Positions 37,430 to 45,627 are shown, counted from the stretch's first letter. The stretch is 64,000 nucleotides of DNA from an uncultured Caulobacterales bacterium (GCA_938003545.1 CALKXY010000013.1:1-64000); one strand, 5' to 3'. Notes: a model not told the origin generated them from the sequence alone. Numbers and translations: made by a program.

Positions 37430-38992
37430 ATGACTGACCGCCACACGCTTTTGTCTTCAATCGCATCCGAAGCCGACCGCGATATCTCTATTGCATCGCT
37501 TTTTGAGGCAGAGACAGATCGGTTGTCGCGGTTCGTTATGCGTGAAGGTCCGTTGCGGGCTGATTTTTCCAAACAGGCCTTGGATGACGCGGCTTTGGCG
37601 GCGTTGCTAGATCTCGCGGCGAAATGCGATTTGGAAGAATGGCGCGCGAAACTTTTCTCGGGCGAACGGGTGAATACATCCGAAGACCGGGCCGTGCTTC
37701 ACATGGCCCTACGCGGTGTTGGCGGAACGGCAGAGAATAAAGCTGAAGTTGCGGCAATGCGTCAGCGTCTGGCGGATTATGCCGACGCCATTCGCAGCGA
37801 AGGTAAGTTTAAAAATATCATTCACATCGGGATCGGCGGATCAGACCTCGGACCTCGCCTTGTTGCAGATGCGTTCGAAGCCAGTGCAGACCAAGCCCTT
37901 ACTTTGCGTTTTGCAGAAAATGTTGACGGTGCATCAGTCAATGATGCGGTCAAAGGTTTGAACCCTGCGGAAACTTTAGCCGTTGTTGTCTCCAAGTCTT
38001 TCGGGACACAAGAAACGAAAATGAACGGCGAATCCGTGCGCGATTGGTTGGGCGAATTTGGCAGCTCAAATATGATTGCCGTGACGGCCAACCGCGATGG
38101 GGCCGAAGCCTTTGGCATATCAGGCGAGAATATCTTTGATTTTTGGGATTGGGTTGGCGGACGCTATTCCGTTTGGTCTGCGGTCGGTTTGTCTTTGCAA
38201 ATCGCATATGGTCCTGACGTCTTTGCCGATTTCCTCGACGGTGCGCGGGCGATGGATTTACATTTCCGCGATCAACCATTGCAGGAAAACTTGCCGGTCA
38301 TGATGGCGTTGGTTGGCATATGGAATCGCAATGGCCTTGGTTATGGGTCGCAAGCCGTCATTCCTTATGCGCGTCGCTTGCGTAAATTCTCGGCCTTTCT
38401 CCAGCAGTTAGAAATGGAAAGTAACGGAAAATCCGCAACACGCGCAGGCAAAGCCACGACTCTAACCTGCCCTGTCATCTGGGGCGATGAAGGTACAAAT
38501 GGTCAGCACGCCTTTTTCCAATGGTTGCATCAGGGGCCAAGCGAAGGCCGATATGGCGGCGCGCCCGTCGATTTCGTGGCTGTCCTAAAAGACCACGAAG
38601 ATCGTCCTGCGCATCATACGGCGCTCCTTGCGAATTGTTTCGCACAATCCGAAGCCTTGATGTTGGGTAAATCCGAAGATGTTGTGCGCGCAGAAATGGG
38701 CGGTCATGCGGATGTAGACGCGCTCGCGCCGCAAAAATCTTTTCCGGGTAATCGTCCATCAACGACACTTACACTGGACGCGTTATCGCCAAATGCTTTG
38801 GGTCATTTGATTGCGCTTTATGAGCATAAGACATTTGTCCAAGGTGTGATCTGGGATGTGAATAGCTTTGATCAATGGGGTGTGCAGTTGGGGAAAGTTC
38901 TCGCGACAACGATCTTGGACGAGATGGATGCAGGCCAATCCGGCATCCACGATGCATCGACCACTGCGTTGATGCAGCTAGCAATATCATAA
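37430..38992 (+). CDS. pgi: Glucose-6-phosphate isomerase
   Basis: 520 residues from the ATG at 37430; an upstream frame to 37376 overlaps rph. Both PGI signatures are present: DWVGGRYSVWSAVG and the C-terminal GVIWDVNSFDQWGVQLGK. The substrate site ESNGKS and GGSDLG are also visible. It interconverts glucose-6-phosphate and fructose-6-phosphate in the cytoplasm. It may be co-transcribed with rph. A structured RNA-like element follows its stop. Confidence 0.95.
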   Translation: MTDRHTLLSSIASEADRDISIASLFEAETDRLSRFVMREGPLRADFSKQALDDAALAALLDLAAKCDLEEWRAKLFSGERVNTSEDRAVLHMALRGVGGTAENKAEVAAMRQRLADYADAIRSEGKFKNIIHIGIGGSDLGPRLVADAFEASADQALTLRFAENVDGASVNDAVKGLNPAETLAVVVSKSFGTQETKMNGESVRDWLGEFGSSNMIAVTANRDGAEAFGISGENIFDFWDWVGGRYSVWSAVGLSLQIAYGPDVFADFLDGARAMDLHFRDQPLQENLPVMMALVGIWNRNGLGYGSQAVIPYARRLRKFSAFLQQLEMESNGKSATRAGKATTLTCPVIWGDEGTNGQHAFFQWLHQGPSEGRYGGAPVDFVAVLKDHEDRPAHHTALLANCFAQSEALMLGKSEDVVRAEMGGHADVDALAPQKSFPGNRPSTTLTLDALSPNALGHLIALYEHKTFVQGVIWDVNSFDQWGVQLGKVLATTILDEMDAGQSGIHDASTTALMQLAIS

Positions 38993-39000
38993 TTTAAGTG

Positions 39001-39124
39001 CGGTAGTTAGGGCGGGCAGGGACCTACGTTGGGGGCAACCAGTGTAGCTCAACCTGCCCAGGCTACTGACGTTCATCCCCCCAGATGTGGACGCCTGTAA
39101 CCTTGAAAATTTATTAAGGTTTTT
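39001..39124 (+). ncRNA. Candidate structured RNA between pgi and the DUF2167 gene
   Basis: The 220-base gap after pgi contains a compact fold: GGGCAGG (39014-39020) with CCTGCCC (39053-39059), enclosing CTAC (39024-39027) with GTAG (39044-39047) and the hairpin GTTG-GGGG-CAAC (39028-39039). An outer GTAG (39003-39006) pairs with CTAC (39063-39066). The GGGG loop can also pair with the run of six C at 39077-39082, which would make a pseudoknot. A short T-tailed hairpin ends it. It could be a small RNA or a cis-regulatory leader of the DUF2167 gene. It matches no riboswitch, SRP, tmRNA or 6S pattern that I can recall. Confidence 0.4.
39099..39124 (+). terminator. Short hairpin with T tail after the candidate RNA
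   Basis: AACCTT at 39099-39104 and AAGGTT at 39116-39121 pair over six bases around an AT-rich loop and run into a T stretch. The stem is short, so efficiency is uncertain. Confidence 0.5.
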
Positions 39125-39212
39125 AAGCTGAATGCAAACTGAACATCTTTTGATCTAGCTCTAGACAGTGCCGAGCTACACGCCTAGCGTGTTGTTAAAA
39201 TAGGGACTCATC

Positions 39213-40220
39213 ATGACTGACTTTAAAAAATGGACAACGTTTGTTGTTGTCTCACTCTTCGCGTTGACTTCATCGCAGGGTTTAGCTGCCGCTCAAGAGG
39301 CGACGTTGGAAAATCAAGTCAATGAGACTTTGCCACTCCTACCGATATATGAACTAAATGCTGACACTTATGAAACAGAGGCAGAGAAAATAGAAGTCGA
39401 AGCCAGCATTGCGGAGGTAAATAATTTCAATGCTTCACTCTCGCCAAAGACAGGCGAAATAGAGCTCGCAAAAGCAGGCGTAACCTTAAATATGGGCGAG
39501 ACACATTATTACTTAAATGCAAAAGATTCGCAGAAAATCCTTGTTGATTTATGGGAAAACCCAGAAAATCCAAATGTTTTGGGAATGATTTTTGAACGTA
39601 ATACAGACGGATATTCAAATGAATATGCCGTTGCAATTTATTTTGAAGCCACAGGTTATGTGTCTGATGAAGATGCGGCAACAATCGATTATGATGACCT
39701 ACTTAAAGACATGAAAAAGCAAACGAAGCTAGAATCTAAAATGCGGATTGCAGAAGGTTACGGCGGTTTAGAATTAATAGGCTGGGGTGCGAATCCAAAA
39801 TATGATGCCGAAAACCATAATGTATCATGGGCGCAACTGATTAAATTCGAAGGCTATGACACAAATACACTCAATTATAATATGAGGTTTTTGGGTAGGA
39901 AGGGCGTTTTAGAATTTAATTATATAGCAGATGAAGAATCATTGCCTGTCTTGGAGGATGTCATGCCGACCATGTCTGAAATGGCCGCGTTTAAACCTGG
40001 GCACCAATATACGGACTTTAATCCTGCGACAGATAAAATAGCGACTTATGGAGTAGCCGGCTTGGTAGCAGGGGGTGTTGTTGCCAAAAAACTGGGTCTT
40101 TTAGGTGTATTGCTACTGTTCCTAAAAAAGGGATGGATATTGATTATTGCGGCTTTGGCGTTTGGCAGACGATTTTTTATGTCGATTTTCCGAGGCAAGT
40201 CTAGCGAAACAGGCGTATAA
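39213..40220 (+). CDS. DUF2167-family membrane protein
   Basis: 335 residues. A signal peptide (VVVSLFALTSSQGLAAAQ) is followed by an extracytoplasmic part matching the DUF2167 pattern: YYLNAKDSQKILVDLWENP, GMIFERN, EATGYVSDEDAATIDYDDLLKDM, GLELIGWGANPKYDAENH and LNYNMRFLGRKGVLEFN. Two C-terminal membrane helices span about 273-322. Members are found in bacterial envelopes with unknown function. Its codon use is noticeably AT-richer than the housekeeping genes around it. The 250 bases to hisS show no gene. Confidence 0.88.
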   Translation: MTDFKKWTTFVVVSLFALTSSQGLAAAQEATLENQVNETLPLLPIYELNADTYETEAEKIEVEASIAEVNNFNASLSPKTGEIELAKAGVTLNMGETHYYLNAKDSQKILVDLWENPENPNVLGMIFERNTDGYSNEYAVAIYFEATGYVSDEDAATIDYDDLLKDMKKQTKLESKMRIAEGYGGLELIGWGANPKYDAENHNVSWAQLIKFEGYDTNTLNYNMRFLGRKGVLEFNYIADEESLPVLEDVMPTMSEMAAFKPGHQYTDFNPATDKIATYGVAGLVAGGVVAKKLGLLGVLLLFLKKGWILIIAALAFGRRFFMSIFRGKSSETGV

Positions 40221-40471
40221 GACCTGTGGGACTCCGACGGGTCTGATGTTGACGTTATACGTGATTTTATTCGGCGCACCAATGTGACGCGAATTCCATT
40301 TATCGACCAGACGCTCTTGTCGATGTCTATGCTTAGCTCATATGGAAAGGGATTTAACCCCAAACACCTAGCTCAGCCCTGCTTCGTTAATCGCGACGAC
40401 TTGATCCATGAAAATGGTGTCTGCGGGAATCTAGTCTTTCCTCTTGCGCTTTGGCGCAGTAGGACGCGCAT

Positions 40472-41965
40472 ATGTCCAAGATGAATAAAAAGAACAAACC
40501 TTTCCGTCCCAAAGCGCGCCGCCCCCGCGGGTTTGAAGATCGCTCTGCCGAAACGCTGCGTGCCGAAGCGCGGCTAATTCAGGCGGCGTTCTCTGTCTAT
40601 GATATTCATGGGTTCGAGCCGCTCCAAACCCCTGCCTTTGAATTTGCGGATGCGCTCGGAAAATTTCTGCCAGATGATGATCGCCCAAACACGGGCGTCT
40701 TCGCCTTGCAGGACGATGACGAACAATGGATGAGTCTGCGCTATGACCTAACTGCACCGCTCGCACGTTTCGTGGCTGAAAATTATGATGCCCTCGCGAA
40801 ACCTTATCGCCGCTATCAGGCGGGCAGTGTTTTCCGCAACGAAAAACCCGGACCGGGACGCTTCCGCGAATTTACACAATGCGATGCCGATAGTGTTGGC
40901 GCAGCGGGCGCTGCCGCCGACGCAGAGATGATTATGCTAGCCGCCGAAGTTATGCGCGCGGCAGGGTTGAAAGACGGACAATATGCGATCCGCGTCAATA
41001 ACCGTAAACTCCTCGACGGTATTCTGGAATCCTCTGGTGTACCCAACACAACTGAGGGCGCAGAACAACGCCTGCAAGTGTTGCGCGCAATTGATAAATT
41101 AGACCGCCTCGGGGCAGAGGGCGTCGAAGCCTTGCTGGGCGAAGGCCGCGAAGACGAGTCTGGCGATTATACGGACGGCGCGAAATTAAATGCAGCGGGT
41201 ATTAAAGCCGTCTTGGGGTTCACAACGGCATCATCCGAAAACCGCGCGGACACAATCCGCACACTTGAAGGATTGATGGGCACATCTGAACGCGGCCTCG
41301 ACGGCGTCAAAGAACTTATTCAAATCGACTCAATTTTAAATGCTGTCGGATTTGGCAATGACCGCGTCAGCTATGACACGTCTATTGTGCGCGGCCTGGG
41401 CTATTATACAGGCCCTGTGTTTGAAGCCGAACTCCTGACTGAAATTAAAGACCGCAAAGGTCGCCCTGTTCGTATCGGCTCTGTTGGCGGCGGCGGGCGC
41501 TATGATGACCTCGTCTCACGTTTCCGCGGCCAAGCTGTGCCTGCCACAGGGTTCAGTTTTGGCGTCTCGCGTTTCTTGACGGCACTGGAACGGATGGACG
41601 CGCTGGAATCTTCCGTCAAACCTCCCGTGATTATTTGCGCCTTTGATAAGGGCCTCATGGGCGAATATTTCAAACTCGCGGGCGAACTGCACGTCGAGGG
41701 TATCCGCGCCGAAGTCTTTGTCGGCGCAGGCAATGTCACCAAACAAATGAAATATGCTGATCGCCGCAATGCCCAAGTCGCTGTCTTAATGGGCAGCGAC
41801 GAAATGGACGCAGGCCAAGTGACACTTAAGGATCTATACGAGGGCGCAAAAGCTGCCGCTGCAATTGAATCAAATGAGGAATGGAAATCTTCTCGCCCCG
41901 CCCAAGAAACAGTCTCGCGCGCAAATTGGGTCGCGGCTGTGAAGGCGATGTTGGCGGGTGCATAA
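40472..41965 (+). CDS. hisS: Histidyl-tRNA synthetase
   Basis: 497 residues. Class II motif 2 is FRNEKPGPGRFREFTQCDAD, with the histidine-binding loops SYDTSIVRGLGYYTGPVFE and GGGGRYDDLV. AGGA precedes the ATG at 40472. The basic N-terminal extension (KKNKPFRPKARRPRGFED) and the insertion between motifs are typical of alphaproteobacterial HisRS. It charges tRNA-His. No hisZ or hisG neighbour is present, supporting the synthetase role. Confidence 0.96.
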   Translation: MSKMNKKNKPFRPKARRPRGFEDRSAETLRAEARLIQAAFSVYDIHGFEPLQTPAFEFADALGKFLPDDDRPNTGVFALQDDDEQWMSLRYDLTAPLARFVAENYDALAKPYRRYQAGSVFRNEKPGPGRFREFTQCDADSVGAAGAAADAEMIMLAAEVMRAAGLKDGQYAIRVNNRKLLDGILESSGVPNTTEGAEQRLQVLRAIDKLDRLGAEGVEALLGEGREDESGDYTDGAKLNAAGIKAVLGFTTASSENRADTIRTLEGLMGTSERGLDGVKELIQIDSILNAVGFGNDRVSYDTSIVRGLGYYTGPVFEAELLTEIKDRKGRPVRIGSVGGGGRYDDLVSRFRGQAVPATGFSFGVSRFLTALERMDALESSVKPPVIICAFDKGLMGEYFKLAGELHVEGIRAEVFVGAGNVTKQMKYADRRNAQVAVLMGSDEMDAGQVTLKDLYEGAKAAAAIESNEEWKSSRPAQETVSRANWVAAVKAMLAGA

Positions 41966-42130
41966 ATTTCGATAGGCACAATCATCTGTGTTTGGTATAA
42001 ATTGCATGTGAATTTGTAAGTTTGAAAACTTAATCCGCGTCTTGCGCAAAATAAACACGTTCAGTTTCAATTACTTATAAAAATATCAAGAGATGCGTCC
42101 TTGGGTCTATATTTGTAGGCTAGTTTAAAC

Positions 42131-42438
42131 TTGTCTTCTCACAACGGGCGACCAAGCGTACGTTGGCTTGTTCGGTGAGGAGCGGCGCTTGTCATTGGAT
42201 GATGCTGGGTAACGTCAGCAAAGTTGGGTGGCCTATCGCGAGCTGATTGAGCCTAGACTGTTCTGTTCGGCCGGTAGTGGAGAAAGGCGTCGTCGCGAGG
42301 GTCCCTCTGGGGCCGAAAACCACATTGTTATTCCGGTTCCGCCGGGCCCTGAAATACCCTCGCGAACATCCCGTAAAACGGAACATTTTTCTAACGAAGA
42401 CAACAGAGACTAAGAGATACAGGAACTAAAGCGGTTCC
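42131..42438. other. Non-coding region with strong nested stems between hisS and ctrA
   Basis: The 715 bases between hisS and ctrA hold no convincing gene. Within them are several strong inverted repeats: CTTCTCAC (42135-42142) with GTGAGGAG (42175-42182) enclosing CAAGC/GCTTG; TCGCGAGGGT (42293-42302) with ACCCTCGCGA (42356-42365), a perfect 10-base-pair stem enclosing GGGCC (42310-42314) with GGCCC (42345-42349); and GGAAC/GTTCC at 42422-42438. Such nesting suggests a structured RNA or a remnant element. The rest of the gap (41966-42130, 42439-42583) is AT-rich or featureless apart from CGCGTT-T-AACGCG at 42470-42482. Confidence 0.4.
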
Positions 42439-42583
42439 GAGGATAGCGAAGCCCCCCGCCAGATGTTCACGCGTTTAACGCGGGATTATGCGATGAGCTT
42501 TGCGGTAATATTAGAGGGTCCGTAGATTGCGTTGTGATGCGCGGTGTTGAGTCTTGCTCTGAACGCGCCGTGGTTGTTTCCAA

Positions 42584-42635
42584 TAAAAAACCCCGCCTTG
42601 TGCAATTCGCTTTTGCGAAATGCACGATGGCAGGG
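42584..42635 (-). terminator. Intrinsic terminator of ctrA
   Basis: On the minus strand a long stem pairs CCCTGCC with GGCGGGG and TTCGC with GCGAA around a short AAAA loop, followed by six T residues. It starts about 45 bases after the ctrA stop. Confidence 0.85.
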
Positions 42636-42680
42636 CTCTTTGTGAGACATGGGAGGATGTCCCGTATATTTAGATGTCGC

Positions 42681-43376
42681 CTAGGCTGACATTTTTTCTT
42701 TGGCTGGATCACGTAGAACATATCCACGGCCCCAAACGGTTTCGATGTAATGTTCGCCTGCTGTTGCGGCTGCGAGTTTCTTACGCAGCTTACAGATGAA
42801 TACGTCGATGATTTTCAATTCTGGCTCGTCCATGCCGCCATAAAGGTGGTTGAGGAACATCTCTTTTGTGAGGGTCGTGCCCTTACGTAGGGAGAGCAGC
42901 TCTAGCATTTGGTATTCTTTGCCCGTTAGGTGGACGCGGTGATCGCCAACTTCGACAGTTTTCGCATCAAGGTTCACTTTGATGTCGCCTGTTGTGATAA
43001 TGGACTGGCTGTGGCCTTTGGAGCGGCGAACAACGGCGTGGATACGCGCAACAAGTTCGTCTTTATGGAAAGGCTTTGTCATGAAGTCATCAGCGCCAGT
43101 GCCGAGACCGCGAACTTTGCTGTCGATGTCATTTGTACCTGACAGGATAAAGATCGGTGTGTTGACCTTTGCCATGCGTAATGTTTTCAACACGTCAAAG
43201 CCTGGCATGTCCGGAAGGTTGAGGTCGAGCAGGATAATATCATAGTCATAGAGCTTGCCGAGATCGACACCCTCTTCGCCTAGATCCGTTGTGTAAACAT
43301 TAAAGCCCTCAGACTTGAGCATCAGCTCAATGCCTTGTGCCGTGGCCATGTCATCTTCAATTAGAAGAACTCGCAT
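42681..43376 (-). CDS. ctrA: Cell-cycle response regulator CtrA
   Basis: 231 residues. The receiver domain has the acidic pair EDD, phosphoacceptor Asp51 ([11 protein letters not shown]), Thr/Ser in LSGTND and Lys in TKPFHKDEL; the C-terminal winged helix has [29 protein letters not shown] and [16 protein letters not shown]. CtrA controls replication, division, flagella and pili in dimorphic alphaproteobacteria. The C-terminus ends MSA rather than the AA of Caulobacter CtrA that ClpXP recognises. It stands alone with a strong terminator. CtrA-box-like and GANTC sites lie upstream, suggesting autoregulation and CcrM control. Confidence 0.96.
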   Translation of the reverse strand: MRVLLIEDDMATAQGIELMLKSEGFNVYTTDLGEEGVDLGKLYDYDIILLDLNLPDMPGFDVLKTLRMAKVNTPIFILSGTNDIDSKVRGLGTGADDFMTKPFHKDELVARIHAVVRRSKGHSQSIITTGDIKVNLDAKTVEVGDHRVHLTGKEYQMLELLSLRKGTTLTKEMFLNHLYGGMDEPELKIIDVFICKLRKKLAAATAGEHYIETVWGRGYVLRDPAKEKMSA

Positions 43377-43393
43377 TTTGTCCCCTCCCAGGC

Positions 43394-43398
43394 GATTC
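43394..43398. promoter_or_regulatory. GANTC (CcrM) site in the ctrA promoter region
   Basis: GATTC, 18 bases upstream of the ctrA start. In Caulobacter the ctrA P1 promoter is controlled by the methylation state of a GANTC site; such sites occur by chance about once per 256 bases, so this is suggestive only. Confidence 0.4.
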
Positions 43399-43456
43399 GA
43401 GATCCCGTCGAACGCCGAGATATAGTTAATAGAACCTCTGACGTAGGGGCATTGCG

Positions 43457-43471
43457 TAAATCAAGTGTTAA
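43457..43471. promoter_or_regulatory. CtrA-box-like site TAAA-N7-TTAA upstream of ctrA
   Basis: TAAA at 43457-43460 and TTAA at 43468-43471 are seven bases apart, 7 of 8 to the CtrA consensus. It is about 80-95 bases upstream of the ctrA start, compatible with autoregulation. Confidence 0.5.
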
Positions 43472-43514
43472 CGACAATAACAAGACTGTTAGCGGATAGC
43501 AGAGAGCGTTTTCA

Positions 43515-43519
43515 GAATC
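43515..43519. promoter_or_regulatory. Second GANTC (CcrM) site in the ctrA promoter region
   Basis: GAATC, about 140 bases upstream of ctrA and about 200 upstream of the divergent coiled-coil gene. Confidence 0.35.
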
Positions 43520-43556
43520 GGGTCCGTAACGAACGTCTTAACGGGGCGAATGTGCC

Positions 43557-43571
43557 TTCATTTTCGCTTAA
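43557..43571. promoter_or_regulatory. CtrA-box-like site TTCA-N7-TTAA
   Basis: TTCA at 43557-43560 and TTAA at 43568-43571 are seven bases apart, 7 of 8 to consensus. It lies 146 bases upstream of the plus-strand coiled-coil gene and could serve either divergent gene. Confidence 0.45.
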
Positions 43572-43716
43572 CCACACTTTTTCATCAGAACGTAAACCTA
43601 ACAGGGTATGACTAATCAAGAATGGCGATGGGCCGGACACGGGAGACAACTCTCGGACGACCTTTCGATAAGAGTGAGCAAGGTATTAGGTGATACCTCA
43701 AAGGGTGGAATAAAGA

Positions 43717-44091
43717 ATGGCGCATTCAAGCGAACGTAATCTTGTGAAGACGCGGTTTCAGATCGAAGATCTTCAGAAACGTATTTCAGTGTTGAGCGCC
43801 ACGCGTGAAGATCTTGAGCGTCAAGTGCGTAAGCTGAATGATAGCGTCCCCGAAGATGAAATTGATGCGAGCGCGCAAAAAGAAGGCTATGTTGCTTATG
43901 GCAGTTACGCCAAGTCAGTTATCGCACGTAAAGAAAACTTACGCCGTACATTGGGCGACATTGGCGCGCAAAGCGGACAGCTCGCGGATCAGCTTAAAGT
44001 CGCACTTGATGCGTTGGACAGCTTCGAACGGATTAAAGCCCGCCGTCTAGCTGCAAAAGCCGAGCGCGCAATGGCCCGTAAATCCGCCTAA
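43717..44091 (+). CDS. Coiled-coil protein, possibly FliJ-like flagellar export protein
   Basis: 124 residues, almost wholly predicted helical with heptad-like repeats (KTRFQIEDLQKRISVLSATREDLERQVRKL and the C-terminal DSFERIKARRLAAKAERAMARK). There is no signal or catalytic motif. Length and a basic helical C-terminus fit FliJ, a soluble component of the flagellar type III export gate, and flagellar genes such as fliJ adjoin ctrA in some relatives, from memory. No fliI is nearby, so the call is tentative. It diverges from ctrA and is closed by a terminator. Confidence 0.45.
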   Translation: MAHSSERNLVKTRFQIEDLQKRISVLSATREDLERQVRKLNDSVPEDEIDASAQKEGYVAYGSYAKSVIARKENLRRTLGDIGAQSGQLADQLKVALDALDSFERIKARRLAAKAERAMARKSA

Positions 44092-44117
44092 GCTCTTAAC
44101 GGCCAGACATTTTAAAG

Positions 44118-44144
44118 CGGTTCCGTGAGGGGCCGTTTTTTTTT
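44118..44144 (+). terminator. Intrinsic terminator after the coiled-coil gene
   Basis: CGGTTCC at 44118-44124 pairs with GGGGCCG at 44129-44135 (two G-U pairs) around GTGA, followed by nine T residues. Confidence 0.85.
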
Positions 44145-44146
44145 GG

Positions 44147-44428
44147 CTAACTATCATCATCGCCTTCGACCCAATCGTAAAGTTCGCTGAAACCTGATGC
44201 GTCTGCAATGACGTCCCATTCCGTTTCGGGGGCATCGGCAGGTTGGACCCAGAACATCATGGCCATGACGGCCATCGCCGCAACACCGCCCATCGCCCAT
44301 ATCGGGCGGCGCGTCGTTGACGTATTGGCAGGTTGAGCTGTTTCAGCTGCCGCGAGAATCTTTGCGGATAAATTTCCGCGCGGGGCAGGGGCTTGGTTTT
44401 GGGCTAACATATGATCAAGATCGGTCAT
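44147..44428 (-). CDS. Single-pass membrane protein, probable anti-sigma partner
   Basis: 93 residues with one central membrane helix (PIWAMGGVAAMAVMAMMFWV, near 43-62). The N-terminal 40 residues are cytoplasmic-like and the C-terminus acidic (WDVIADASGFSELYDWVEGDDD). It overlaps the ECF sigma gene by four bases (ATGA). Small membrane proteins in this position are usually anti-sigma factors, but no zinc-binding ZAS motif is visible, so the role is inferred from position. Confidence 0.6.
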   Translation of the reverse strand: MTDLDHMLAQNQAPAPRGNLSAKILAAAETAQPANTSTTRRPIWAMGGVAAMAVMAMMFWVQPADAPETEWDVIADASGFSELYDWVEGDDDS

Positions 44429-44955
44429 ATTGATAAGCTCGCTTTCTGGTCGAGGAGGTTCGTTTTGAGTTTTGCGCGTGCGCGCGACAACAGGCTTTCA
44501 TAAGCCTTTTCATTGATGTTTAGGGCCGCCGCGCCATCGGCTTGGCTGGCATGTTGGTAGTAAGACAAGACAAGAGCCGCGCGTTGCCGTTCGGGCAACG
44601 TCAATATTGCGGCTTGTACCCGTTGTGCTGTTTCGGTTCGGACAATTTCTATATCTGCGCGAGGCGCGGGGTCTGTTCGGTCAGGTACGGTATCAGAATA
44701 AATCGGCCGTTTTCGGCGACGATCATCAATAGATAACCGCGTTGCGACGCGCCGCAACCACGTCAAGATACTCGCGTCGCCATCGGTTTTCCAACGGGGT
44801 GCGGCTTGCCAAAAGCGCAAGAATGTTTCTTGCGCAATATCTTCAGCTTGGCTGCGGTCACCTGTCATATGCCACGCCAGGCCATGCAATCGGGTCAAAT
44901 GTCGATCCATCAAAGCTGAGAGGGCGGCAGAGTCTCCAGCCTGCAAAGCAGGCAA
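44425..44955 (-). CDS. ECF-type RNA polymerase sigma factor
   Basis: 176 residues from the TTG at 44955. Sigma region 2 is DRSQAEDIAQETFLRFWQ and region 4 is LPERQRAALVLSYYQHASQADGAAALNINEKAYESLLSRARAKL. The frame is open upstream and reads LRSDPDIDLL before the TTG; these residues resemble normal ECF N-termini, and a GGAGAA lies seven bases before a CTG at 44982, so the real start may be that CTG. The gene follows the EF-hand gene and overlaps the membrane protein gene downstream, forming a three-gene operon. Confidence 0.85.
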   Translation of the reverse strand: MPALQAGDSAALSALMDRHLTRLHGLAWHMTGDRSQAEDIAQETFLRFWQAAPRWKTDGDASILTWLRRVATRLSIDDRRRKRPIYSDTVPDRTDPAPRADIEIVRTETAQRVQAAILTLPERQRAALVLSYYQHASQADGAAALNINEKAYESLLSRARAKLKTNLLDQKASLSI

Positions 44956-44984
44956 GAGGTCGATATCTGGATCAGAACGCAGAG

Positions 44985-45605
44985 TTATTCTCCGCGCTTC
45001 ACACCATGTTTGCCTCTACGGCCTTTGCGCTGTCGGCCTTCGCCTTTGACTAAAATGCCATCGCCATTTGCATCCATGCGGGCGAATAATTGATCTGATA
45101 TGAGGAGGTGTTCATCGAGAGACACAAAGCCATCGCCATTTGCATCGGGGCGTGGACGCTCGGCTCTGCGAGATTTTCGATCTTCGCGTTTGTCTCCACG
45201 CTTAGCTTTACGACTTTCGCGCATGGCGGCTTTTTCATCCGTACTGATTTTTCCGTCGCCATCCGTATCGAATTTTTTGAGACGCTCAACTTTGTGGGCG
45301 TCTGATGTTTTCCGTTTGGTACTCATTTCCGCAGGCGAGAGACTGCCGTCCTTATTGCTGTCCAAACGTTCAAATCTTCGTTCTGCGCGTTTATCGTGAC
45401 GCGCTTTTTTTAGAGCTTGGCGCTCATCCGTGCTGAGAAAATTATCATTGTTCAAATCTGCTGCGGCGAAACGCTCCATCGCAGTTTCTGTGAACTCGGC
45501 TTTCGTAACCTGGCCGTCTTTGTTCAAATCTGCTTTAGGGCCAGCAGCGATTAAGAGCGTTGCACCTGATGCGATCAAGGCAGTTGTAAGAATTTTACGT
45601 GTCAT
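44985..45605 (-). CDS. Exported protein with six EF-hand motifs
   Basis: 206 residues. A signal peptide (ILTTALIASGATLLIAAG) precedes six EF-hand loops: DLNKDGQVTKAE, DLNNDNFLSTDE, DSNKDGSLSPAE, DTDGDGKISTDE, DANGDGFVSLDE and DANGDGILVKGE. Most have the expected D-x-N/D-x-D-G acidic pattern. The spacers are very basic (KARHDKRAERRFER and similar). Probably a periplasmic Ca2+-binding protein. It is the first gene of the operon with the ECF sigma factor and anti-sigma-like protein, which suggests a calcium-linked envelope signal; that link is inferred. Confidence 0.85.
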   Translation of the reverse strand: MTRKILTTALIASGATLLIAAGPKADLNKDGQVTKAEFTETAMERFAAADLNNDNFLSTDERQALKKARHDKRAERRFERLDSNKDGSLSPAEMSTKRKTSDAHKVERLKKFDTDGDGKISTDEKAAMRESRKAKRGDKREDRKSRRAERPRPDANGDGFVSLDEHLLISDQLFARMDANGDGILVKGEGRQRKGRRGKHGVKRGE

Positions 45606-45627
45606 TTTGTGTCTCCACTAAGAGGGG

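Noticed and set aside
39001..39124. Naming the structured RNA as a specific riboswitch, SRP RNA or 6S RNA
   Set aside because: No conserved core (for example GGAAGGAAGCAGCC or known riboswitch cores) could be recognised.
40284..40484. A 66-codon frame upstream of hisS
   Set aside because: It overlaps the hisS start and has no similarity or ribosome-binding site.
42192..42413. Open frames on both strands in the hisS-ctrA gap
   Set aside because: Sequences are unlike proteins (Pro/Arg/Thr-rich) and fall across strong stems; more likely shadows of a structured element.
42131..42438. Assigning this folded region to tmRNA, RNase P RNA or 6S RNA
   Set aside because: The tmRNA GATTCGAC/T-loop, RNase P GAGGAAAGTCC and other conserved blocks were not found.
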